64,000 bases of DNA from Bacillus sp. CECT 9360 (GCF_918741275.1 NZ_CAKKNA010000008.1:62001-126000); one strand, 5' to 3'. Numbered from the stretch's first letter, positions 16,805-27,454 are shown. Translations and numbers: made by a program. The notes: generated from the sequence alone by a model not told the origin.

Positions 16805-17512
16805 CTAAAATCCGGTAAAGCCTCCAGTAAGTTTCATGAAAACAGAAATGATCTTCTCCATCCAGCCAAAGAACAAAACGACACCCATCACAATCATCAA
16901 ATACCCGCCAACTTTGACAATTTTATGACTGTATTTCTTAATCCATTTTAATTTACCGATAAAGAAGGAAAGGATAAAAAACGGGATGGCAAATCCCAAT
17001 ATATACGCGATCATATAAACAATCGAAGATTCCGGATTCGTGCTTGCCATAGCAACCACGGCACCAAGAATTGGCCCCATACACGGAGTCCATCCTGCAG
17101 CAAATGCCAGACCTATTAGCACCGAGCCGAAATATCCGCCTGGACGGTTTTTAAATTCGAAGCGTTTGTCCTGCATTAAGAATTTCGGTTGGAACACACC
17201 GATAATGACCAAACCGAAAAAGATAATAAGAAGAGCGCCGATCTGCCTGATTAAGTCTTGATAGTTTTCAAAAAACCGTCCTAACAGAGAGGCGCTGAAA
17301 CCTAGGGCAATGAATATAATGGAAAAACCCAGTAGAAAAAACAATGTATGCAGCAAGCTTCGTCTCTGAAGCATTACATTTTCCGATTTAATATCTCCTA
17401 CGCTCATACCGGTTATGTATGAAAGAAATGCCGGATAAAGCGGCAGACAACACGGGGAAATGAAGCTTAAAAACCCCGCCCCAAAAGCAAGAAAAACGTT
17501 CACATCATTCAA
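16805..17512 (-). CDS. ccdA: Cytochrome c biogenesis thiol-disulfide transporter CcdA
   Basis: A 235-residue, six-helix DsbD-family membrane protein that carries reducing equivalents from cytoplasmic thioredoxin to extracytoplasmic thioredoxins, for cytochrome c maturation and endospore formation. The redox cysteines sit in [14 protein letters not shown] and [14 protein letters not shown] 17512 is preferred: an upstream TTG at 17521 falls on the AGGAG site, and the shorter form has the length of B. subtilis CcdA. It heads the ccdABC block. Confidence 0.93.
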   Translation of the reverse strand: MNDVNVFLAFGAGFLSFISPCCLPLYPAFLSYITGMSVGDIKSENVMLQRRSLLHTLFFLLGFSIIFIALGFSASLLGRFFENYQDLIRQIGALLIIFFGLVIIGVFQPKFLMQDKRFEFKNRPGGYFGSVLIGLAFAAGWTPCMGPILGAVVAMASTNPESSIVYMIAYILGFAIPFFILSFFIGKLKWIKKYSHKIVKVGGYLMIVMGVVLFFGWMEKIISVFMKLTGGFTGF

Positions 17513-17740
17513 GTAAGCCAACTCCTATGCTTCTAAAATCTATCATTATTTTAACAAACCGCCTACGAAAAAGATATTGAATCATTTGTGATTATTCTTA
17601 AGCCTTGAAATGCAGCAGAAAAGTATTTGAATTAATTTCCATCAGCATTTATAATAATTTTGATATACCTACACTTCTACTATATCTATGCACCTTTTTA
17701 TCATTCTATGAAGAAGTCCCACGGGAAAGGACAGGTTGTT

Positions 17741-17881
17741 GTGACAAAAGGCGAATTTCTTGCACAAATTGAAAAGAAAAGATTAGAGTTAGTCCAAATC
17801 GTTTCCAAGTACGGTTTATCATCTAGTGCAACTCTTAAAACAAGTCAGGAGCTAGATCAACTGCTCAACCAGTACGATTAA
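17741..17881 (+). CDS. Spo0E-like aspartyl-phosphate phosphatase
   Basis: A 46-residue protein of the Spo0E family, which dephosphorylates Spo0A-P and delays sporulation. It is a two-helix hairpin with the signature SQELDQLL near the C-terminus. GTG 17741 lies eight bases after AAAGGAC; upstream in-frame codons back to 17660 lack a ribosome site. The small size is normal for YnzD/YisI-type members. It is divergent from ccdA. Confidence 0.85.
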   Translation: MTKGEFLAQIEKKRLELVQIVSKYGLSSSATLKTSQELDQLLNQYD

Positions 17882-18102
17882 AAGAATTCTTGAAGCTATC
17901 GTAAGTCTATATTCGTCTTGCGCCATCTCTACCCCTAAATCCTAGATATCCTATCGGAAAACCCTTTTCTCTGCATTCTTCTATCTTTAACAACCGCAAA
18001 AAAAAGCAGTTAACTCACCAATGGGGAATTAATCTGCCTATTATCCATTCCTATCGTGCTCGATCATTTTTACTGTCTCTTATTACATTTCCTCACCAGT
18101 AG

Positions 18103-19635
18103 TTATTTTCCTTGAACTATTAAATCTCCTGCCGCTTTTCTTAAATGCGTTTTCAAAATCTTTCCGACGCCATTTCTGGGCAGTGCCTCTATAAATAATA
18201 CCCTTCTCGGGGTCTTATTTTTGGCGAGATGTTGCTGGCAGTATTCAATGACTTCACTCTCGCTCAATTCAACACCGGGTTTTTTGACGATACACGCTAC
18301 TACTTCTTCCCCCATGCTTTCATCCGGCAGTCCGACGACCGCCACTTCCGATACTTTTTCATGGGCATTCAAAACTTCCTCTACATCCCGTGGGTATACA
18401 TTAAAGCCTCCCCGGATGATTAAATCTTTTTTTCGATCGACGATAAATAAGTAGCCCTCCTCGTCAATCTTTGCCAAATCCCCTGTATGAAGCCATGATT
18501 CTTTTAAGACTCGTTTTGACTCCTCTTCATTTTGAAAATAACCCGGTGTGACATTCTCTCCCCTGACTAAAAGCTCTCCAACCTGCCCGCGTGGAAGTTC
18601 TTTCCCCGATTCATCGATAATCTTTATTTCTACTCCTGGAATAGGTACTCCTACTGAACCAGGTTTATAAGCTAGATCCCTGCGGTGTGAGGTGACAACA
18701 GGTGCCGCCTCCGATAAGCCATACCCTTCAAATACATCCGCTTTGAACTTTTTCCTAAAAGCCTCCATCAAGGCTACTGGAAGTGGTGCGGATCCGGATC
18801 CCACAAATTCAAGGCTTGAGTAATCATATTGATCAGCCAACGGATAGGAAACGAGTGCGTGAATCATCGCGGGAACCCCAGAGAATGATTTTACTTGATA
18901 CTTTTCTATCGCCGCTAATATTTCCTTTGGATCGAATTTTGGAAAAACAACGATTGAACTTCCTGTTAAAAAACAAATATTAGAGACAGTCAGGCCGAAC
19001 ACATGGGCCAGGGGCAGGACACCCAACGTCGTATTACGTTCCGTTTCATTATGCTTGAATGAATTCAAGGCATTGGAATACAAATTCTTATGTGTTAAAC
19101 ACACACCTTTTGGTCTGCCCGTCGTTCCAGATGTGTAAAGGATGACGGCGGTATCGTCCTCCTTTGCCTCCATCTCGTCCTCATAGCTTTCTTTTTCACT
19201 GGTTTTCATTAAATCATATAAATTGTATGCGCTTTCATTTCGTGAATCATCAACAGAAATGATATACGGCCGAATGGGTAAACCGTCAAGCGCTTCCCCT
19301 ACTTTTTCTTTCATAAGTGATGATGTGATGATCGCTTTAGCTCCTGAGTTTAAGGCAATGTAATGAATTTCTTTTGGATGCAGGGTAAACATGACCGGCA
19401 CGATAACCGCACCTGCCCTCACGATTCCCTGATAAGAAAAAATCACCTCGGGACAGTTAGGCATGCAGACCATAACCCGGTCACCACTTCGAATCCCAAG
19501 ATCTTTTAAGCCTCTCGCAATCTGGTCCGCATAGGTTTTCGTTTCCGTATTGGTATACTGCTTTTCGTTGTAGTAAAGAAACGGATATTCACCAAAGTTT
19601 TCAATGTTCGTTTCCAGCAGCTGCTTAAGATTCAT
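18103..19635 (-). CDS. Long-chain fatty-acid-CoA ligase family protein
   Basis: A 510-residue complete adenylate-forming enzyme. Core motifs are ILYTSGTTGRPKGV (about 167-180), the YGLSEAAPVV motif, the TGD motif (LHTGDLAKID), the hinge DRKKDLIIRGGFNVYP and the catalytic Lys in RNGVGKILKT near 493. It should convert a fatty or related acid to its CoA ester at the membrane or in the cytosol. It lies 127 bases downstream of the MBL hydrolase gene on the same strand, so the two may be co-transcribed. The exact substrate is unknown. Confidence 0.88.
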   Translation of the reverse strand: MNLKQLLETNIENFGEYPFLYYNEKQYTNTETKTYADQIARGLKDLGIRSGDRVMVCMPNCPEVIFSYQGIVRAGAVIVPVMFTLHPKEIHYIALNSGAKAIITSSLMKEKVGEALDGLPIRPYIISVDDSRNESAYNLYDLMKTSEKESYEDEMEAKEDDTAVILYTSGTTGRPKGVCLTHKNLYSNALNSFKHNETERNTTLGVLPLAHVFGLTVSNICFLTGSSIVVFPKFDPKEILAAIEKYQVKSFSGVPAMIHALVSYPLADQYDYSSLEFVGSGSAPLPVALMEAFRKKFKADVFEGYGLSEAAPVVTSHRRDLAYKPGSVGVPIPGVEIKIIDESGKELPRGQVGELLVRGENVTPGYFQNEEESKRVLKESWLHTGDLAKIDEEGYLFIVDRKKDLIIRGGFNVYPRDVEEVLNAHEKVSEVAVVGLPDESMGEEVVACIVKKPGVELSESEVIEYCQQHLAKNKTPRRVLFIEALPRNGVGKILKTHLRKAAGDLIVQGK

Positions 19636-19762
19636 AGACCCCTCTCCTTTTCCCCGTTTATTTTGTTAAAGAAAGCTATGCCTCAAATTGATCTTTAAGC
19701 CCATACACTTTATGTGATTCCCTAGGGATCATCCACTCCCTCCGTTATTTTCTAACAACCTA

Positions 19763-20710
19763 TTATTTAACCAGCCTGTAGAAAAGGATGGAATTTCGTG
19801 CTGATACCTCTACCTGGCCTCTGGACTCCATCAAGTCCAGGTGACCTTGGATTTGTGACAGGCCGAGAAAAACCGTACGATCTCGTAAGCGCGGAAATAC
19901 TTCCATTGAAATTTCATAAATCGTTTTCGCGCCCTTTTGGAGTATTCCATGAATTTGGAGGCAGCGTATCTCTTGCTCTTCCAGACGTTTATCTATTAAG
20001 GAAACATGGTCTCCAAATGCCTCCCCATGACCTGGATAAATCGTCTTGATCGGCAACTCCTTGACTCTTTTTAGCGACTTCCGATATTGCAGCAAAGGTT
20101 TGGGGCGCTGATTTTCATTAGGAGAAGGCGGTTCCACGAAAGCGTTTATAGACATATTAGCGATTATATGGTCACCACCAATGGCATTCCTGCTTACAGG
20201 ATCCCAAAAAAGCACATCTGTTTGACTGTGACCGGGAACATAAATCACTTCGAAGTCCACGCCGCCTATTGATAGGTTGTCTCCATCTCTTAAATAGTGA
20301 ACATCCTTCCAATTCTCGGGTATGTATTCACGTATCGGTTGATGACTATGTAAATCTGCACCACATTGATGGACAAACTGATTAAAAAACTCCTCCACTC
20401 TACGCGATTCAGTTTCAGCTACTTCAATTATGAATTGTCCCTTCTCATGCACATATACAGGCAGACCTGCTTCTTCTTGTAAAAATGTGACCCCACCATT
20501 ATGGTCCGTGTGCATATGAGTCAGGACAATTTGATCAAGATCACTGATACGGAATCCTTTCATTTCAATGCCGCTTTTTAACTGTCTGAAAGATTCCTGC
20601 CCCGGATTGCTGGCATCAACTAGTGTAGCGGTTTTTCCGGCGACTATAAAGGCGTTAACATAGCCATTTGCAAAAGGCGTTTCAACCGTGATCGGGATAA
20701 TATTGGCCAA
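19763..20710 (-). CDS. MBL-fold metallo-hydrolase
   Basis: A 315-residue zinc-dependent hydrolase of the metallo-beta-lactamase superfamily, glyoxalase-II/YqjP-like type. The metal motif THMHTDHNGG and downstream His/Asp ligands (VPGHSQTDVLFWD, GGDHII, YPGHGE) are all present. A C-terminal winged-helix-like segment follows (RLEEQEIRCLQIHGILQ onward). It starts with TTG 20710 after GGAG. The substrate is unknown; proximity to an acyl-CoA ligase suggests a thioester, which is inference. Confidence 0.85.
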   Translation of the reverse strand: MANIIPITVETPFANGYVNAFIVAGKTATLVDASNPGQESFRQLKSGIEMKGFRISDLDQIVLTHMHTDHNGGVTFLQEEAGLPVYVHEKGQFIIEVAETESRRVEEFFNQFVHQCGADLHSHQPIREYIPENWKDVHYLRDGDNLSIGGVDFEVIYVPGHSQTDVLFWDPVSRNAIGGDHIIANMSINAFVEPPSPNENQRPKPLLQYRKSLKRVKELPIKTIYPGHGEAFGDHVSLIDKRLEEQEIRCLQIHGILQKGAKTIYEISMEVFPRLRDRTVFLGLSQIQGHLDLMESRGQVEVSARNSILFYRLVK

Positions 20711-20867
20711 CTCTTTTTCTCCTTTCTTTTGAAAACTGGCTATGTTAAAAAATCAGATTTTTCTGTCTATAGTATTCAATATTCTGTAGTGTCTTGGGAA
20801 TTCCTGCTATAAATTTCATATCTCGCTATTATTCATAATCTCATGGATGAACGAAGATCCCCCACTG

Positions 20868-20881
20868 AATGAACGTTCATT
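20868..20881. promoter_or_regulatory. Perfect palindrome AATGAACGTTCATT upstream of the MBL gene
   Basis: A 14-bp perfect palindrome about 160 bases upstream of the MBL-hydrolase start resembles TetR-family operators, including those of fatty-acid regulators. No TetR gene is in the window. Confidence 0.4.
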
Positions 20882-20954
20882 TTTTCTGGTTACTATAAAT
20901 ATACGGGTCCTCCCATCCACTCATGCCATAAATTTTCTTAAACTGTATGGCAAA

Positions 20955-20987
20955 AGAAAAAAGCACTCATTGGTCACCTGAGTACTT
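20955..20987 (-). terminator. Terminator of the 60-residue hypothetical gene
   Basis: On the minus strand AGTACTCA pairs with TGAGTGCT, followed by six T residues, 20-50 bases beyond the stop at 21008. Confidence 0.75.
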
Positions 20988-21007
20988 GTCTGCTTTACTT
21001 TAACTGT

Positions 21008-21190
21008 TTATTTATCATTTCTACTTTGAAATTCATCTTCGAAATAAAAAGTAGATGGTTGTTCTTTTATTGTATAAGAATACTTTTTCATGTTCTTCAC
21101 ATACTGCCATTTATTGATTGTTACTAATTCATCCGTTGTTTTTATTCTTACGATATCTCCAATGTGGTATTTGTTTTTATCTGCCAACAT
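21008..21190 (-). CDS. Small hypothetical protein, possible SH3-like barrel
   Basis: A 60-residue protein starting at ATG 21190 after AAAGGAG. The pattern YHIGDIVRIKTTDELVTI followed by alternating hydrophobic strands and a Tyr/Phe-rich end (FYFEDEF) resembles small SH3-barrel proteins such as YorP, but this is only a pattern match. It is followed by its own terminator and sits with two other tiny genes on the same strand. Confidence 0.6.
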   Translation of the reverse strand: MLADKNKYHIGDIVRIKTTDELVTINKWQYVKNMKKYSYTIKEQPSTFYFEDEFQSRNDK

Positions 21191-21232
21191 TAGACTCCTT
21201 TCCAAATAAAAGTACGTTTTATGGTGCTTATT

Positions 21233-21445
21233 TCAGTCATCCAGTTTATCAAATATATTTATTCCGATGAGTAATTGAGTAGTTTGGTGTGGTATGAAAT
21301 GAATATCGTGTAATTTTGGATCTAAGTAAGAAATCTCGACTCTTTTTTCAGGATTCCAACGTTCATGGTTTTGCGTAATTTGCTCAATTTTACGATCTAA
21401 TTCCTTCTGGTTATTGGCGAAAGTGATTGTTGTCATTTCAGTCAT
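21233..21445 (-). CDS. Small hypothetical protein
   Basis: A 70-residue charged soluble protein with a strong AAAAGGAG site before ATG 21445. It has an N-terminal helix (NNQKELDRKIEQITQNHERW) and a beta-rich second half (VEISYLDPKLHDIHFIPHQ). I do not recognise it. The gap of about 40 bases to the next small gene suggests co-transcription. Confidence 0.55.
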   Translation of the reverse strand: MTEMTTITFANNQKELDRKIEQITQNHERWNPEKRVEISYLDPKLHDIHFIPHQTTQLLIGINIFDKLDD

Positions 21446-21596
21446 TAATAAACACTCCTTTTACATCTATATTTAGACAAAAATGAACACCTTTCCTCTA
21501 GTCCACTTTTAGCAATTTTGTCCAAGGATTTAATTTTCTACTTCTATCTTACCATTATCTCCAAATTTAAGCTTATTATATGGTCCAATGTAAATA

Positions 21597-21621
21597 AAAG
21601 CACCCGATTATTCGGATGCAT
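21597..21621 (-). terminator. Terminator overlapping the end of the 21.7-kb small gene
   Basis: GCATCCGA/TCGGGTGC stem on the minus strand followed by TTTTATTT. It covers the last codons of the gene ending at 21608. Confidence 0.6.
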
Positions 21622-21820
21622 ACTTAATGATTCCATATAAATAAACGGAGTATTCTCGCTGTACACATTCTCTTAATTTAATTTTTCCTTCTCTTTCTAA
21701 TTCTTTCACCAATTCTTCAATCTGATGTTCATCATCCTCAGTAGCCTTTGCAATCTCCAATGAAAAAAAATTACCACGACTTGCATTCTGAAGCTTTTTT
21801 AATAACTTATCTTTATTCAT
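21608..21820 (-). CDS. Small hypothetical protein, winged-helix-like
   Basis: A 70-residue protein reading as helix-helix-helix then a beta pair (KLLKKLQNASRGNFFSLEIA, HQIEELVKELEREGKIKL, YSVYLYGIIKY), the outline of a small winged helix without DNA-contact motifs I can name. AAGGGGATGACC precedes ATG at a plausible distance. Function unknown. Confidence 0.55.
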   Translation of the reverse strand: MNKDKLLKKLQNASRGNFFSLEIAKATEDDEHQIEELVKELEREGKIKLRECVQREYSVYLYGIIKYASE

Positions 21821-22176
21821 TGGGTCATCCCCTTCTGTGTTACCTATAATGTTCTACATAAAGGAGTTGATTACCTGCTGCCATTAACAATTTCATCCTA
21901 CAACTCTACCTTAATAATATCCTCAAGCTTACGCTGTTCAGCAGCGTTCCTTGACACCACATCTTATAACTCCAACAAAAAAACACCTTTTATGTAAATC
22001 ATTCAGCAAAAAAAACGGTTTCGTTTTGGAAATTTGAAAAAACTATGCAACTATAGAGCAATGACTAGGAAAGATTAACCCACGATTATTTCAGACAGTT
22101 ATTTCCTAGTCAACTTGCTCATTAATCGCTACCAATCAATCGCTTAAACTCATTATGACAAGCGTTCTCTACGCTT
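21821..22176. other. 356-bp gap with no assignable feature
   Basis: AT-rich sequence between a small hypothetical gene and yneF. I see no coding frame with a ribosome site and no strong hairpin. Confidence 0.45.
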
Positions 22177-22392
22177 TTATTTCATTTGTTGTTTGTTCAT
22201 GGTTGCCATCATTTGATTGATTTTCTTTTGGGATGGCTTCATCCCCATTTGCATCATCATCATTTTTAACATTTGTTCATTAATCGGCGGATTTTTCTTT
22301 AAGTAGCTCATCATATAACGGCGAGCAATGAAAAATCCTAGTGCTATCCCAGCGAGCAATGCCAGAACACCAACTAGAATTAACTGCCACAT
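22177..22392 (-). CDS. yneF: YneF family protein (UPF0154)
   Basis: A 71-residue membrane-anchored protein with one N-terminal helix ([20 protein letters not shown]) and a cytoplasmic tail with the diagnostic Met-rich block [30 protein letters not shown] lies before ATG 22392; upstream in-frame codons are not needed. The function is unknown. As in B. subtilis it is next to sirA and tkt. Confidence 0.9.
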   Translation of the reverse strand: MWQLILVGVLALLAGIALGFFIARRYMMSYLKKNPPINEQMLKMMMMQMGMKPSQKKINQMMATMNKQQMK

Positions 22393-22477
22393 ACTAATTT
22401 CCTCCTTCGTGTTGTCTATCAACAGTGTACTAGACCAAGGGATATTATACAATATTCATGCTGTAATTGTCCCTCTT

Positions 22478-22918
22478 TTACACAAACTTTCTTTCTTTAA
22501 TAGGCTGTAACCAGCCGTAACGGTTATTTTCCAAATCCATGGCGAGAAAGTCGGAATCGTATTTTCGTATACACTCAAAAAAGGATGTTTCCGCTTCGAA
22601 GTCTCCCTTAGCCTGTAAAACCATATATTCACGATCGAGTTTTAGGGCCGCTCTACTTCTTCCATGACTCTTTTCTAAATAATATACCCCATCTTTGCAG
22701 GTGAAATCCTTCTTCTTCAAAGATTGGATTTCTAATATATTCACCAAAGCTTCGATAGGAACCGGTTTTGTGATATATTCGATTTGTTTTTGCAAAATAC
22801 CTTTTTGTTTTCCGGATGAATTAATATACTCCAAAAACAAATTGAAAAATAATTTCTCTCTTCCATAATAGTGGTGTGCAAATTCATCCTCAATCAGATA
22901 AATTCGATAATTTCTCAT
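22478..22918 (-). CDS. sirA: Sporulation inhibitor of replication SirA
   Basis: A 146-residue homologue of SirA (YneE), which binds domain I of DnaA during sporulation and blocks new rounds of chromosome replication. Recognisable segments are YRIYLIEDEFAHHYYGRE at the N-terminus, KQIEYITKP near 60 and the C-terminal NNRYGWLQPIKERKFV, nearly identical in ending to B. subtilis SirA. ATG 22918 is chosen with GGAGG eight bases before. It lies between yneF and tkt as in B. subtilis. Confidence 0.9.
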   Translation of the reverse strand: MRNYRIYLIEDEFAHHYYGREKLFFNLFLEYINSSGKQKGILQKQIEYITKPVPIEALVNILEIQSLKKKDFTCKDGVYYLEKSHGRSRAALKLDREYMVLQAKGDFEAETSFFECIRKYDSDFLAMDLENNRYGWLQPIKERKFV

Positions 22919-23126
22919 GCCAGCTGCCTCCTGCACTCCTTTTTGCCATTATATATTGGAAAAATAAAAAGTTATGTTGTTTGATGGTGAAAATCCCTTC
23001 TATTTTTGTCGAAATACCAATTTTCTGAAATTTGCTGTTTGATTTTATTAGATTCTATACTAATTTGCTTGTTGAAGATTCTCGATTCAAGTTTTTCGAC
23101 AGCTTGCAACCGAGGTTCATGCAAAA

Positions 23127-23154
23127 AAACCTGCCCGAAAATTAGGGCAGGTTT
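23127..23154 (-). terminator. Terminator of tkt
   Basis: AAACCTGCCC/GGGCAGGTTT stem with TTTTTTTGC on the minus strand, 15-40 bases beyond the tkt stop. Confidence 0.88.
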
Positions 23155-23168
23155 GGTAGTATTGAGTA

Positions 23169-25175
23169 TTAATTCTGAAGCATCGCTTTAACACGTGCTA
23201 CTACGTTTTCTACAGTGAAGCCGAATTCTTCCATGATTTTCGCTCCTGGTGCCGACGCGCCAAAATGGTTAATCGCAAGAATTTCGCCTTCATCCCCTGT
23301 ATAACGATCCCAACCGAATGGTGTAGCCATTTCGATCCCCAATCGCTTTTTAACAGAAGGATTAATTACACTTTGCTTATACTCCTTGGATTGAGCTTCA
23401 AAACGATCCCATGAAGGCATGCTTACAACCGAAACAGCAATTCCTTCATTAGCCAAAGCCTTTTGAGCTTCTACTGCAAGATTGACTTCAGATCCACTCG
23501 CGAGCAGGAGCGCATCATCCTGGTCTTTACCTGATGAAGAAACAATGTACGCACCTTTTGATACGCCTTCATAAGCCAGTTCAGCTGTAGTGTTGAGTGT
23601 CGGCAGATTTTGGCGGGTTAATACCAAGGCCGTTGGTTTATCCGTTGATTCAAGTGCGAGCCTCCATGCAGCGGCTGTTTCATTTCCGTCAGCCGGACGG
23701 ATCACACCAAGATTCGGCATGGCGCGAAGCGCAGGCAATTGTTCAATCGGTTCGTGTGTTGGGCCATCTTCCCCTACCGCGATACTGTCATGAGTGAATA
23801 CGTAAGTGACAGGCAAGCCCATTAATGCTGCCAGACGGATAGCTGGACGCAGATAATCAGAGAAGACAAAGAATGTTCCTCCGAACACTTTGATGCCCCC
23901 ATGAAGAGCCATACCGTTCAGTGCAGCGCCCATCGCGAATTCACGCACACCAAACCAAATGTTTCTGCCTTCATATTCACCAGGCATATAATCAGCGTAG
24001 CCTTTAAGCATTGTATTGTTTGAACCTGCCAGGTCAGCGGAACCTCCGATAAGGCTTGGCAGATTTTTGGCGATTGCATTAAGGACTTCACCGCTTGAAG
24101 CACGGGATGCAAGGCTTTTCCCTTCTTCATATACAGGAATCTCCTTATCCCAGCCATCTGCAAGCTCACCTTTTATTGCGGTCTCAAGCTGTGCCGCAAG
24201 CTCAGGATATGCCTTTTTATAATCATTGAAAAGGCTATTCCATTCTTCTTCCTTTTTATTTCCTTTTCCAACACAAGTCTCTTCGAAATGCTTGTACACT
24301 TCATCTGGCACATGGAAATCCTGTTCGAAGGTCCATTTATAGGCTTCCTTAGTAAGCTTACGTTCGTCCTCACCGAGCGGAGCGCCATGAACGGCTGATT
24401 TTCCTGATCGGTTTGGTGAACCAAAGCCGATAATGGTCTTGACTTCAATCAGTGTAGGGCGGTCATCAACAGTCTTCGCTTCTTCAATCGCTTTTGCGAT
24501 TTCCTCTAAATCATTCCCGTCGTTTACCCGGATATACTGCCATCCGTAAGCTTTAAATCGACCTTCAACACTTTCACTGAAGGATTTATGGAGATCTCCA
24601 TCTAATGAAATATCGTTGGAATCATATAAGACCACGAGTTTTCCAAGCTTAAGATGTGCCGCAAGTGAAGCAGCTTCAGCAGACACACCTTCCATTAGAT
24701 CTCCGTCACCGCAAATCCCGTATGTAAAATGATCGACGACATTATAAGAATCACGGTTGTAAGCAGCAGCTAAATGACGCTCAGCCATTGCCATCCCGAC
24801 TCCCATTGCAATTCCTTGTCCAAGGGGACCGGTTGTGGCATCAACTCCAGCCGTATGGCCATGTTCAGGATGCCCTGGAGTTTTACTTCCCCACTGGCGG
24901 AAATTCTTTATGTCATCCATGGATAAATCATATCCGGATAAATGCAATAAACTATAAAGAAGCATCGAACCATGACCGGCGGATAAAACAAAACGGTCTC
25001 TGTTAAACCAATCAGGATTCTTAGGATTATGGTTCATGTACCGTGTCCATAATGTATAAGCCATGGGAGCAGCCCCCATTGGCATCCCCGGATGGCCGGA
25101 TTTAGCTTTTTCAATAGCATCAATCGATAAAGTACGAATGGTACTGATGGAAAGTGCATCAATCTTATCAAACAT
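23169..25175 (-). CDS. tkt: Transketolase
   Basis: A 668-residue thiamine-diphosphate enzyme moving two-carbon ketol units between sugar phosphates in the non-oxidative pentose phosphate pathway. Motifs are [26 protein letters not shown], the TPP/Mg motif [13 protein letters not shown], the pyrimidine domain [12 protein letters not shown], and the conserved [15 protein letters not shown] with its substrate-binding His. The length is typical of bacterial transketolases. AAGGAAGGG precedes ATG, and it has its own terminator. Confidence 0.97.
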   Translation of the reverse strand: MFDKIDALSISTIRTLSIDAIEKAKSGHPGMPMGAAPMAYTLWTRYMNHNPKNPDWFNRDRFVLSAGHGSMLLYSLLHLSGYDLSMDDIKNFRQWGSKTPGHPEHGHTAGVDATTGPLGQGIAMGVGMAMAERHLAAAYNRDSYNVVDHFTYGICGDGDLMEGVSAEAASLAAHLKLGKLVVLYDSNDISLDGDLHKSFSESVEGRFKAYGWQYIRVNDGNDLEEIAKAIEEAKTVDDRPTLIEVKTIIGFGSPNRSGKSAVHGAPLGEDERKLTKEAYKWTFEQDFHVPDEVYKHFEETCVGKGNKKEEEWNSLFNDYKKAYPELAAQLETAIKGELADGWDKEIPVYEEGKSLASRASSGEVLNAIAKNLPSLIGGSADLAGSNNTMLKGYADYMPGEYEGRNIWFGVREFAMGAALNGMALHGGIKVFGGTFFVFSDYLRPAIRLAALMGLPVTYVFTHDSIAVGEDGPTHEPIEQLPALRAMPNLGVIRPADGNETAAAWRLALESTDKPTALVLTRQNLPTLNTTAELAYEGVSKGAYIVSSSGKDQDDALLLASGSEVNLAVEAQKALANEGIAVSVVSMPSWDRFEAQSKEYKQSVINPSVKKRLGIEMATPFGWDRYTGDEGEILAINHFGASAPGAKIMEEFGFTVENVVARVKAMLQN

Positions 25176-25310
25176 GCAAAAACATCCCTTCCTTGATAAT
25201 TACTCTTATATTTTATAGGTAGCTCTATATAAAGACAACTATAATCCTTTTTGTTCCTCAAGATTTTTACATACTTGCTTCACAGACTTTTCTTATATTT
25301 AACCAAAAAA

Positions 25311-25337
25311 AGAGAATACATTCTTCATGCATTCTCT
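25311..25337 (-). terminator. Terminator of ynzC
   Basis: AGAGAAT(A/G)CAT hairpin with a T-run on the minus strand, between ynzC and tkt. Confidence 0.7.
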
Positions 25338-25363
25338 CGTGGTTATGGGCATAATGAAAATCA

Positions 25364-25603
25364 TTAATGCAAATGTTTTTTATTTTTTTTGATTTCTTTT
25401 ATTTTGTCCGGGGTAACATCGTTACCCTCGGGATCGATTATCGTTACATTTTCTAATGTATCTGCCATGGAATTCCTAAAGGTAGCTAAATACTCGCTTC
25501 GCAGCTTTGTTTGTTCCTTCGCTTCTTTCTCAGTCAGTCCGGCTTCTTTGGACTTCTTGGAAAGTTCGTTAATTCGGGCCATTTTTTCTTTCGACAGCAT
25601 CAT
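25364..25603 (-). CDS. ynzC: YnzC family (DUF896) protein
   Basis: A 79-residue helical-hairpin protein. The N-terminal two-helix segment MARINELSKKSKEAGLTEKEAKEQ and the C-terminal NVTIIDPEGNDVTPDKIKE are diagnostic of DUF896. In B. subtilis ynzC is co-transcribed with yneA and yneB as part of the SOS response; the same order is kept here. ATG 25603 follows GGAAGGAG. Function unknown. Confidence 0.9.
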   Translation of the reverse strand: MMLSKEKMARINELSKKSKEAGLTEKEAKEQTKLRSEYLATFRNSMADTLENVTIIDPEGNDVTPDKIKEIKKNKKHLH

Positions 25604-25666
25604 TTCGCTCCTTCCAACATTTTTGATACTGCCAATATTATATAAAATCAAGAAAAAAGACAAGTT

Positions 25667-26326
<660 letters not shown>

Positions 26327-26341
26327 TTATCCAACCCTTTA

Positions 26342-26650
26342 TCATTCGCTGGCTAACTGGTTAACATTTTCCGATTTTGCAATCGGAATGACAATTTCCT
26401 CTCCCGGTTTCAGGGACTCGGCTTGCAATTCATTGTGCTTTTCGATCCAATCAATGAATTGGCTTCTTGTCATATCGCCGTTTTCGTAACGCTCTGCCAA
26501 CTCCCAGAGAGTTTCACCCGAAGACACCGTGACCGAAAGATAGTTCTCGACATTTTCTTTATCAGACTTCAAAGAAAAGAAAAGAGAGAATATAAATACG
26601 ACGCTAAGAAGCAGAATGGTATAAGAGTGTTTTTGTAACAATGTTTTCAT
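26342..26650 (-). CDS. yneA: SOS cell-division suppressor YneA
   Basis: A 102-residue LysM protein that delays septation during the SOS response. The N-terminal membrane helix (YTILLLSVVFIFSLFF) is followed by a LysM peptidoglycan-binding domain (SVTVSSGETLWELAERYENG to LKPGEEIVIPIA). ATG 26650 follows TGGAGG; the earlier in-frame codons at 26665 fall on that site. It is divergent from lexA, with SOS boxes between. Confidence 0.92.
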   Translation of the reverse strand: MKTLLQKHSYTILLLSVVFIFSLFFSLKSDKENVENYLSVTVSSGETLWELAERYENGDMTRSQFIDWIEKHNELQAESLKPGEEIVIPIAKSENVNQLASE

Positions 26651-26668
26651 ATATGTTTCCTCCATTAT

Positions 26669-26682
26669 CGAATACTTGTTCG
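26669..26682. promoter_or_regulatory. SOS (LexA) box 1, yneA side
   Basis: CGAATACTTGTTCG, near the Bacillus LexA consensus CGAACNNNNGTTCG, with one departure in the first half. It lies 19 bases before the yneA start. Confidence 0.8.
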
Positions 26683-26705
26683 CTTTTGATACATTAAGTA
26701 TAATA

Positions 26706-26719
26706 CGAACATTTGTTTC
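26706..26719. promoter_or_regulatory. SOS (LexA) box 2
   Basis: CGAACATTTGTTTC, a good match to CGAACNNNNGTTYG except the last base. It sits in the middle of the yneA-lexA intergenic region. Confidence 0.82.
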
Positions 26720-26736
26720 AAGTCAACAAAAATATT

Positions 26737-26750
26737 CGAACTTATGTTTG
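26737..26750. promoter_or_regulatory. SOS (LexA) box 3, lexA side
   Basis: CGAACTTATGTTTG fits CGAACNNNNGTTYG, 61 bases before lexA. It supports lexA autorepression. Confidence 0.82.
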
Positions 26751-26810
26751 TATTTTGTAGATGTACATGCTATAATGAAGCTAAGGAATTTGAGATGGGG
26801 TGGGTGAAAA

Positions 26811-27434
26811 ATGACAAAGATATCTAAAAGGCAACAAGATATTCTAGGATTCATTAAAGAGGAAGTTCGCAAAAAAGGATATCCTCCTTCCGTGCGTGAA
26901 ATAGGAGAAGCTGTCGGACTTGCGTCAAGTTCAACAGTCCATGGACATTTATCGAGATTGGAAAGCAAGGGCCTCATTAGAAGGGACCCGACGAAGCCGA
27001 GAGCCATCGAGATTTTGGAACTTGAAGAAGCTTCAGCTATACCGAAGAACGGTGTCATTAATGTACCTTTATTAGGTAAAGTTACAGCAGGTATTCCGAT
27101 CACTGCGATTGAAAATATTGAAGAGTATTTTCCGCTTCCTGAAAACATGGCTCCTCAGGATGAGCAGATATTTATGCTGGAAATTATGGGGGAAAGTATG
27201 ATTGAAGCTGGGATTTTGGATGGTGACTATGTAATCGTTAAACAGCAAAAAACCGCTAATAACGGGGATATAGTTGTTGCGATGACCGAAGATGATGAAG
27301 CAACTGTTAAGAGGTTCTTTAAAGAAAAAGATTATGTACGCCTCCAGCCGGAGAATTCAAATATGGACCCGATTATCCTTAGAAATGTATCGATCCTCGG
27401 GAAAGTTGTCGGCTTATACAGGACGATTCATTAA
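26811..27434 (+). CDS. lexA: SOS repressor LexA
   Basis: A 207-residue self-cleaving repressor. The winged helix is residues 1-65 ([24 protein letters not shown]). The cleavage site is Ala93-Gly94 in GKVTAGIP, and the Ser129/Lys167 dyad lies in GESMIEAG and EATVKRFF. RecA filaments stimulate autocleavage and release SOS genes. GGGGTGGG precedes ATG. It is divergent from yneA and followed by a strong terminator. Confidence 0.97.
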   Translation: MTKISKRQQDILGFIKEEVRKKGYPPSVREIGEAVGLASSSTVHGHLSRLESKGLIRRDPTKPRAIEILELEEASAIPKNGVINVPLLGKVTAGIPITAIENIEEYFPLPENMAPQDEQIFMLEIMGESMIEAGILDGDYVIVKQQKTANNGDIVVAMTEDDEATVKRFFKEKDYVRLQPENSNMDPIILRNVSILGKVVGLYRTIH

Positions 27435-27454
27435 GGCACAAGTTGTCTTTACTC

